NCBI RefSeq assembly: GCF_000285835.1
Contig: NZ_HE978603.1
Location: 250,915 to 314,914 of the forward strand
Origin: Brevibacterium senegalense
GTDB lineage: Bacteria; Actinomycetota; Actinomycetes; Actinomycetales; Brevibacteriaceae
DNA length: 64,000 nt
Direction: 5' to 3'
Each line of letters opens with the position of its first letter. The first letter of the stretch is position 1. A model generated the notes under the pieces. The model saw only the letters and a list, made by a program, of their open reading frames with translations, had not been told where the DNA came from and searched no databases. Made by a program: the position numbers and the translations under genes. Below, in pieces: positions 58,892 to 64,000 of the stretch.

Positions 58892-60651
58892 GCGTCCAGG
58901 TCCCGTCGCAGGAGGCGTTCGATGACTTCTCGGTCGGCTTCGGTGGCCTGGTCACGGGCACCAGCCCGTTCGGCCGGGGTGGTGCTGGACTCGAGGAGGT
59001 GGCCCAGCCGGTCCCCGTGCTTCCGGTAACGGACCTCAAAGCGGGCAGGGTCGACCGAGGCGAGGTTGTTCAGCGCCTCGTCCAGCAGGACCAAGAGTGG
59101 CAGGTGCGCGGGAGTGGCGACCGCGTTCGGGCAGGCCAGACACATCAGGAAGGAAGCCGTACAGGGATCTCCGTCGGCGCTGTACGGGCTGTGGTTGAAG
59201 TCCAGGCACGCTGTCGCCGCGGTGTCCAGACTGCCAGAGAGGACAGCGTCGGCCGTCCCGACCGGTAGGCCAAGGTACTGCACAGGTGCATATCGCAGGC
59301 GCACCGTGTCTCTGGCGTGCCCGGCAGCTTCGGCTTGCCCGTCCAGGATCACGTCCTGGTGCAGGCGCGCTGTCAGGGCGTCGGGGCGGCGGTAGATGTC
59401 CTCGCTGACCGCCGCAGAGTTCTGGCTGGACTTGCGGTTGATGACCTGCTCGGACAGCCGAAGCCGCCCGAAGTGCACGTGCAGCAGCTGCCCGTCGTCG
59501 TCGCGCAGGTCGGCGACCTTGTCCCAACGGCGAGCAGCACCGCCGTTGGTGAACCCGCCGGTCACGAACAACGTGGTGGGGTGGTCGGTGACCCCACAGG
59601 AGGTCCCGGCGATCAGCAGGCGATCCGTGGGATGCCCCTGGTGCGCTAGGCACTCCCGGGCGGGAGCGGTGATCGTCAGAGCGGTGCGCAAGGTGCGGGC
59701 GTGGGGACCTGAGAAGGAGTTGGTGAAGTACCTGCGGTGCCCCCGTCGTGGCTTGTCCAGGTGAGAGACAAGCACCTCGTCCCGTCCGGGCTCGGAAGCC
59801 AGGTCGGGGACCACCATCGACTCCAGGGTCGACAGGTTGTACCCGCGGTCGCACACCAGGGCCGCCATGAGCGACAGCAGCTCCATCCGGCTCGGGAACA
59901 GCGCGTAGGTGGGGTGCAGGCCGCCAGTACCCAGGACCACGGCTGACTGTTCAGCGGCCTCGCCCGCGCCGCGGCCGAACCGCAACCGCCCGTCCTGCAC
60001 GCGCCGCTCAAGAAGAGCGCCCCGAGACAGGGCGGTCTCCTCATACGGAACAAGAGGCCCGTCGTCGTGCCGGACGTCACGATGATGCTCGAGCGCGGCG
60101 ACGTTCGCCGAGATCCTCGCCTCGCACGCCCGGACGAGCTCGCCGGCTCGGCGACGGATGGCCTCGAACTCGGTCACCGAGTACGAGTCGTACAGCCTCT
60201 TTCGGGGTTTATGGGTCCGCTGAGACAGAGCACGCCTCGTCAGAGGACCGACCTCAGGGATCTCCTTCAGAAGGACCCGCATGATGTTCACCTGCCCGGG
60301 CCAGCGATTGCGTTCCTCCCGGTCGCTTCGCCAGATCCACCACTGCTCGGGACCGAAATGACTCAGTGTGTCGATGCCAATCCCCAGCCGGTCCAGGCTG
60401 CGCAGGAACGCCACCGCGGTCCGGTGCGCGGTGCCCATCGACGCGGCTGAGCGCCACCTGCCCTCCGGCCCGGCGGCCGCGATGAACGCGTCGATCAGCT
60501 GCTGACGCACCCGCCCGTGGGCCGGTGCCTGGCTGAAGTCGAACGGGCCGGCCTCCTGCCCGTCCGTGCCGATGACCGAGACCACCAGCCCGGTCGCGTC
60601 CAGCCGGTCGGGGCGGCGGTATCCCGCTGCTGGCATTGACACCGGCGTCAC
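58888..60651 (-). CDS. Integrase-like protein, middle member of the recombinase trio
   Basis: The 587-residue protein starts at GTG 60651, overlapping the stop of the first recombinase as GTGA; ATG 60636 is an alternative. It resembles large integrase-like proteins by layout: an N-terminal SAM-like helical region (FDFSQAPAHGRVRQQLIDAF), a central domain with LHPTYALFPSRMELLSLMAA, HRRYFTNSFSGPHARTLRTA, and a C-terminal Cys cluster (DPCTASFLMCLACPNAV). A full Arg-His-Arg-Tyr set is not evident, so it may be structural rather than catalytic. Classical Tn554 has no such third long gene; RIT elements do have three recombinases. Confidence 0.75.
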   Translation of the reverse strand: MTPVSMPAAGYRRPDRLDATGLVVSVIGTDGQEAGPFDFSQAPAHGRVRQQLIDAFIAAAGPEGRWRSAASMGTAHRTAVAFLRSLDRLGIGIDTLSHFGPEQWWIWRSDREERNRWPGQVNIMRVLLKEIPEVGPLTRRALSQRTHKPRKRLYDSYSVTEFEAIRRRAGELVRACEARISANVAALEHHRDVRHDDGPLVPYEETALSRGALLERRVQDGRLRFGRGAGEAAEQSAVVLGTGGLHPTYALFPSRMELLSLMAALVCDRGYNLSTLESMVVPDLASEPGRDEVLVSHLDKPRRGHRRYFTNSFSGPHARTLRTALTITAPARECLAHQGHPTDRLLIAGTSCGVTDHPTTLFVTGGFTNGGAARRWDKVADLRDDDGQLLHVHFGRLRLSEQVINRKSSQNSAAVSEDIYRRPDALTARLHQDVILDGQAEAAGHARDTVRLRYAPVQYLGLPVGTADAVLSGSLDTAATACLDFNHSPYSADGDPCTASFLMCLACPNAVATPAHLPLLVLLDEALNNLASVDPARFEVRYRKHGDRLGHLLESSTTPAERAGARDQATEADREVIERLLRRDLDA

Positions 60652-62120
60652 GGTGCACCACCGCCGTCGTTGACCAGGCCGGTGGCGGCCAGATGGCGCT
60701 GCACGAAGTCGGTGAACTCCTGCTCGCCGGTCGTGGCGTCGTCGGCGTTGAGGAACAGGTCGACCTGCAGACCGGAGACCGGCTCCAAGTAGATGTCCCG
60801 GGTCGTCTGAGGATTCGTGTGTCCCAGCAAGGTCTGCACCAGCGTCCAGGGGTCCCCGAAGAGCATCCGGTAGTCCCTGCGTTCCTCCGGTGTCAGACCC
60901 ATCCGCCGGTCGAACGCGTGCAGCAAGGTGACCAGCATCCGCAGCGCGAACGAATGACGGAGCATGTGCGGGTAGCAGGAGACCGAAACCCCCAGCCGGG
61001 CGCAGCGCCGGTTCGCGGCCGCGAAGACCGCCTCCCACGACTCGTACCGCATCGGCAACCCCGAGTCGCCCAAGAACACCATCGCCGGCGCGAGGCCCCC
61101 ATCCTCCTGCACGAACAGACTGGCGCGGTCACGCCAGTCCAGGTGGTCCAAGGTGACGGTTCGCACCCGCCCATCCCCGTCCCGGACCCGCAGACCGGAC
61201 CTGTCCTGGCCCACCACGACCAGAGCGCCGGACAAGTCGTCGTACCGTCCCTCACGGCGAGCACGGGACACAGCCTCAGCCCGGGTGGAGGCCATGTAAG
61301 CCTCCAGCTGTCGCCGTGCCGACGTGGACATCCAGAAATCCCGGCCCCGCCCCTTGGCAACGCCAGCCCCGAGTCGAGTCCTCAAGAACTGGCCCTGCCC
61401 GTCGACTGCGGGCAGCTCCTGCCCCAGCAGCGTGCCAGCCTCACTCAACCTCAACCCGCTGGACCAGAGCAGGTCGGCGAAGGCCCGGCTGCGGCCGTCG
61501 TTGCGCCCGCGCCAGGAACGGTCGGCGGTGCCATCAGGAAGCCGGCCCGCAAGCCCCACGTCCCGCCACTGCTGGTACGCGCCAGGAGTCAGCCACTTCA
61601 CCCGGACCGGGCGAGCGTCCCGGGGACGGAGCGACCGCAGACCCCCACCTCCAGCAGAAGCGACTTCGTCGGCGGCCGGGTCATTGGCGAGCACGCCCCG
61701 CTTGTGCTGCCAGGCGAAGAACTTCTTGCACGCCGCCAGCTCGCGACTGAACTTGGCTCCCGAGACTCGATGCTCGTTGTCCGGGTCCCGTCGACGCCAG
61801 TACTCAAGATCCAGAAGATCCGACGCTGTCGCATCTCGCCACGACTTTCCCTGCGACTCCAGAAAACTCAGGAAGAGTCGGAGGTCCTTGGCGTAGGACA
61901 GCTGCGTCTGCTCCGAGAGCAGCTTGAAGGTCGCTGACGTGAAGAAGGCCAGCACATCGACATCGGGAGCACCGTCCGGTCGGAGCAGGAAAGGCTGTCC
62001 TGGGCCGAACCCAGCCGAGCGCTGCCTGGCGACGAGCTCATCCACTCCTGGAAGACCCACCCCTTGCCCCTCAGGCAGCGAGCGACCAAGTCTCCACATC
62101 ACCGGGGCCGGGCTCGACAT
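60648..62120 (-). CDS. Tyrosine recombinase, TnpA-like
   Basis: The protein has 490 residues. The core-binding domain at about residues 55-150 has QLSYAKDLRLFLSFLESQGK. The catalytic residues are all visible: SSGLRLSEAGTLLG (Arg 224), YPHMLRHSFALRML (His 385, Arg 388), LLGHTNPQTTRDIYLEP (His 434, Tyr 444). It should cut and join DNA at the element ends. ATG 62118-62120 lies 40 bases inside the right end, as tnpA does in Tn554; no strong ribosome site is seen. It is the first gene of the long overlapping operon. Confidence 0.88.
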   Translation of the reverse strand: MSSPAPVMWRLGRSLPEGQGVGLPGVDELVARQRSAGFGPGQPFLLRPDGAPDVDVLAFFTSATFKLLSEQTQLSYAKDLRLFLSFLESQGKSWRDATASDLLDLEYWRRRDPDNEHRVSGAKFSRELAACKKFFAWQHKRGVLANDPAADEVASAGGGGLRSLRPRDARPVRVKWLTPGAYQQWRDVGLAGRLPDGTADRSWRGRNDGRSRAFADLLWSSGLRLSEAGTLLGQELPAVDGQGQFLRTRLGAGVAKGRGRDFWMSTSARRQLEAYMASTRAEAVSRARREGRYDDLSGALVVVGQDRSGLRVRDGDGRVRTVTLDHLDWRDRASLFVQEDGGLAPAMVFLGDSGLPMRYESWEAVFAAANRRCARLGVSVSCYPHMLRHSFALRMLVTLLHAFDRRMGLTPEERRDYRMLFGDPWTLVQTLLGHTNPQTTRDIYLEPVSGLQVDLFLNADDATTGEQEFTDFVQRHLAATGLVNDGGGAP

Positions 62121-62136
62121 GGCCACACACTACACC

Positions 62137-62160
62137 GCAACACCCCCACTTTCGGGGGAA
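62137..62160. repeat. Right terminal inverted repeat of the element
   Basis: On the minus strand it reads inward TTCCCCCGAAAGTGGGGGTG then TTGC. It also forms its own hairpin, CCCCC-ACTTTC-GGGGG. It pairs imperfectly with the left end at 49186-49211. The next base out (62161) begins GGGCGGATCGATGTAG, the mod codons for Asp-Pro. Confidence 0.65.
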
Positions 62161-62529
62161 GGGCGGATCGATGTAGATCATCTTGATCTTGGCATGGTAG
62201 TGCTTCTGAAGGATCTTCAATACTTCGAGGTTGTCTCCCTCGATGAAGACGTTCTTAGTCGTATCCCAGTCCTTCGAGTTCTCGAAGTCAGGTCGCAGTG
62301 TCGCTGTCGTGGGCTCCTGCGCCGCGCGTAGCGCGCGCTTCTTACCTGGCCAGAACAAACCGAACCGCTCGCTAGTGTCGGCGACGTCGCCGTCCAGCAG
62401 TTCCTTGAGCTTCTCTACATCCACTTTGCCATCGGCGATAACCTCCGGCATCAGTTCGGCAAGCTGGGTTGCCAGTTCGGTCCGGAAGTTCGGGGTAGTG
62501 GATGGCGTTTCGTGAAGTTCTTCGCTCAT
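62161..62529 (-). pseudogene. Type III DNA methyltransferase Mod, N-terminal part (interrupted)
   Basis: ATG 62529 follows AAGGAGAG. The 123 codons read an N-terminal helical region (FRTELATQLAELMPEVIADG, VDVEKLKELLDGDV), ENSKDWDTTKNVFIEGDNLE and VLKILQKHYHAKIKMIYID-PP, where motif IV should continue with Tyr-Asn. Here the frame runs into the element end and stops after some 30 foreign residues. The missing remainder lies at 47632-49185; together they make a Mod of about 640 residues, normal for Type III. Confidence 0.88.
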
Positions 62530-62586
62530 CGGTTTTTCCGCTCTCCTTGTTTCAGTACTGCCAAGTTTGTCTAATAGCGCTGACCG

Positions 62587-64000
62587 TTACGCGAGGATGC
62601 GCCAACGGATCGCGAACAGGTGTTCGCTGTCCTGGGTCCCTTGCAGGGATTGCTCAATCATGTCGAGCTTCTCGTCGATCTCCGCTTGCAACTTGCGGCG
62701 TGCATCGCGGAAGCCGTCATCAGCCTCATCAGCCCGACGCTCCCACTTGCGGGCCTCGCGCTTGAGCTTGAGTTGCTCCATAGGATCGTCCGCGTGCTTC
62801 GCTGCCTTGCGGGATTCCTTCTCTTTGGCGCGGTACTCACGAATCCTTGCCTCATGCTCCGCTTTGCGATCCTGCTGGTTGCGGTACAGCAGTTCCTCTT
62901 GCTGGTCGTAGTAGCGGGAGTTGCGCCCCTGGACTTCTTTCTCCAGCTCGCCGAGCCGTGCTTTGAGTTGGGTCTCAACTTTCGCAGCGTCGACTTCGAC
63001 AGGGTCTTCGCTCACATCCAGGCAGGCGAGGTCGAGTATGTCGGTGACGTACTCGTCATCCAGGTACTGGCCGTCGTCAGCCATACCACCGGCAAGCATG
63101 TACGACTCGGAGATGTCCTCGTCACGCGCTCGCATTGTGAAGGTCAGCAGATTGACCGTTAGGTAACCGCTCTTGCCCTCCAATGCCTTGACGGCATTGC
63201 TAGCACGCTTCGACTGGTTGAGCGAGAAAGTCAGCTCACGCTGCGGAGTCTTGTGCGCCTTCGCGGAATCTGCGACGTATTGCGCGAGCGGGCTGGCGTA
63301 TCGGTACTGGTGAGCATTCGGAAGAGGCTTTGATTTAAAGAAGTACCGCCCCGTCGGTGCGTCCTTGATCGGAGCCTGGTTCAGGATGAACGTCCGGCCG
63401 TCATCCTCGAATGTGGCGACCTCACGGAGCTCATGTTGCGTGATCGCCAGGAGGAGACGCTCGAACTTGTTGAGTACATCGCCCGACTGCTCATCATATG
63501 CTTTGAGACGATCCTGGACGTGTGGGTCGAGGTTGTCGAAGACCTTCGCCTTCGTGCTGGCCATCTCCTTCGAGATCTCGCCTGTGTACTGGTCCTCAAG
63601 TTGTTTGAACGCTGCATTGATCTCGCCTGCCGTCTTACAACGAGTGAGAATGTCGCTGATGCGATTCTCGAAATCAAGACCATCCTCCACCGCACCGAGC
63701 ACTTCGTCAGATGCTCCGAAGACGCTCGAGAACAGTTGGAACTTGTTGGTCAGCAACTCCAGGATGCGCTGCTCAGCAACGTTGCCCTTGTTGCTGAAGT
63801 TCACCACAACGACGTCGTGCTTCTGGCCGAACCTGTGAACTCGACCGATGCGCTGCTCGACGCGTTGCGGGTTCCACGGAAGGTCATAGTTCACGAGCAT
63901 CGAGCAGAACTGCAGATTGATGCCCTCAGCTGCCGCCTCGGTTGCAACCATGATCGTGCCATGCTCGCGGAAGTACTCCACGAGTGCCTTGCGGCGATCG
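62587..64000 (-). CDS. SNF2-family helicase of the Type III locus (partial, 5' end off window)
   Basis: The last 470 residues of a large superfamily 2 helicase are present: DRRKALVEYFREHGTIMVAT, TEAAAEGINLQFCSMLVNYD and QRVEQRIGRVHRFGQKHDVV are motifs V and VI of RapA/SNF2-like proteins. A middle domain follows, then a long charged coiled coil (residues about 330-445 of the visible part; ELEKEVQGRNSRYYDQQEEL). It lies 57 bp upstream of mod on the same strand, and its codon use resembles mod and res. It is probably an integral gene of an expanded Type III-like system. The visible part has no frameshift. Confidence 0.85.
   Translation of the reverse strand, partial: DRRKALVEYFREHGTIMVATEAAAEGINLQFCSMLVNYDLPWNPQRVEQRIGRVHRFGQKHDVVVVNFSNKGNVAEQRILELLTNKFQLFSSVFGASDEVLGAVEDGLDFENRISDILTRCKTAGEINAAFKQLEDQYTGEISKEMASTKAKVFDNLDPHVQDRLKAYDEQSGDVLNKFERLLLAITQHELREVATFEDDGRTFILNQAPIKDAPTGRYFFKSKPLPNAHQYRYASPLAQYVADSAKAHKTPQRELTFSLNQSKRASNAVKALEGKSGYLTVNLLTFTMRARDEDISESYMLAGGMADDGQYLDDEYVTDILDLACLDVSEDPVEVDAAKVETQLKARLGELEKEVQGRNSRYYDQQEELLYRNQQDRKAEHEARIREYRAKEKESRKAAKHADDPMEQLKLKREARKWERRADEADDGFRDARRKLQAEIDEKLDMIEQSLQGTQDSEHLFAIRWRILA

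Larger units (their letters stand above)
49186..62160. mobile_element. Tn554/RIT-like element with defence cargo, inserted in mod
   Basis: The roughly 12,975-bp element is bounded by imperfect inverted repeats, each beginning TTCCC. It splits mod between Asp-Pro-Pro and the Tyr of DPPYNTG. From its right end, minus-strand genes run: tyrosine recombinase, integrase-like protein, second tyrosine recombinase, small coiled-coil protein, PLD-SNF2 helicase, MmeI-like methyltransferase, AlbA-type protein. All seven overlap by 1-4 bases, so they form one transcript. The recombinase trio plus small TnpC-like protein resembles Tn554 and RIT elements. Ends were set by aligning the two mod halves with each other. 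Confidence 0.85.

Overview
The window is chromosomal DNA of a high-GC Gram-positive bacterium, most likely an actinobacterium. Codons end mostly in G or C, intergenic gaps are short, starts often overlap the previous stop as ATGA, and the gene families (FCD-type GntR, PucR, TIGR03084-like mycothiol-type proteins, tandem DUF917 genes) are typical of that phylum. A phytoene synthase, prenyl synthase and photolyase run beside a divergent MarR gene recalls Brevibacterium and Corynebacterium carotenoid loci. That placement is inference; no 16S or marker gene is present.

Positions 1-30300 are ordinary metabolic and transport accessory DNA. In order there are two MFS carriers with a 20-bp bidirectional terminator between them; a hypothetical protein and tRNA-Gly(CCC); an aminotransferase divergent from an RraA-type aldolase plus dicarboxylate symporter pair; an odd lipoprotein; a TetR and DedA-like pair; a flavin reductase; a TIGR03084-like protein; and PxpA. 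About 0.8 kb of decayed gene fragments (12.85-13.68 kb) follows. Next come a threonine aldolase, a CoA-transferase/enoyl-CoA hydratase pair with a divergent GntR gene, a 2-hydroxycarboxylate transporter divergent from its likely CitAB-type two-component system, an EamA exporter divergent from a CGNR regulator, and the crtB-idsA/crtE-phr-tspO operon with its divergent MarR gene. A MatC-type permease closes this part.

Positions 30465-32855 hold one large, lower-GC, proline-rich and coiled-coil gene that looks foreign. It is followed by an enoyl-CoA hydratase, an unusual regulator joining an IS630-like helix-turn-helix region to a GntR module, and an orphan glycine-betaine-type binding lipoprotein. 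A six-gene operon (44.37 to 36.47 kb, minus strand) encodes an NCS1 permease, a HyuA hydantoinase/oxoprolinase, three DUF917 paralogues and a PucR regulator. It looks like a complete uptake and ring-opening unit for a hydantoin-like or lactam-like compound.

Positions 44.6-64.0 kb are a defence island. A Type III restriction-modification locus (SNF2 helicase, mod, res, all minus strand) is split by a mobile element of about 12.97 kb (49186-62160). The element sits inside the catalytic DPPY motif codons of mod. It has imperfect terminal inverted repeats, a Tn554/RIT-like set of recombinase genes at one end, and a cargo operon encoding a PLD-SNF2 helicase, an MmeI-like DNA methyltransferase and an AlbA/Schlafen-type protein. 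The disrupted locus has decayed: res carries three frameshifts. One defence system has therefore apparently landed in, and silenced, another. This is the most interesting part of the window.
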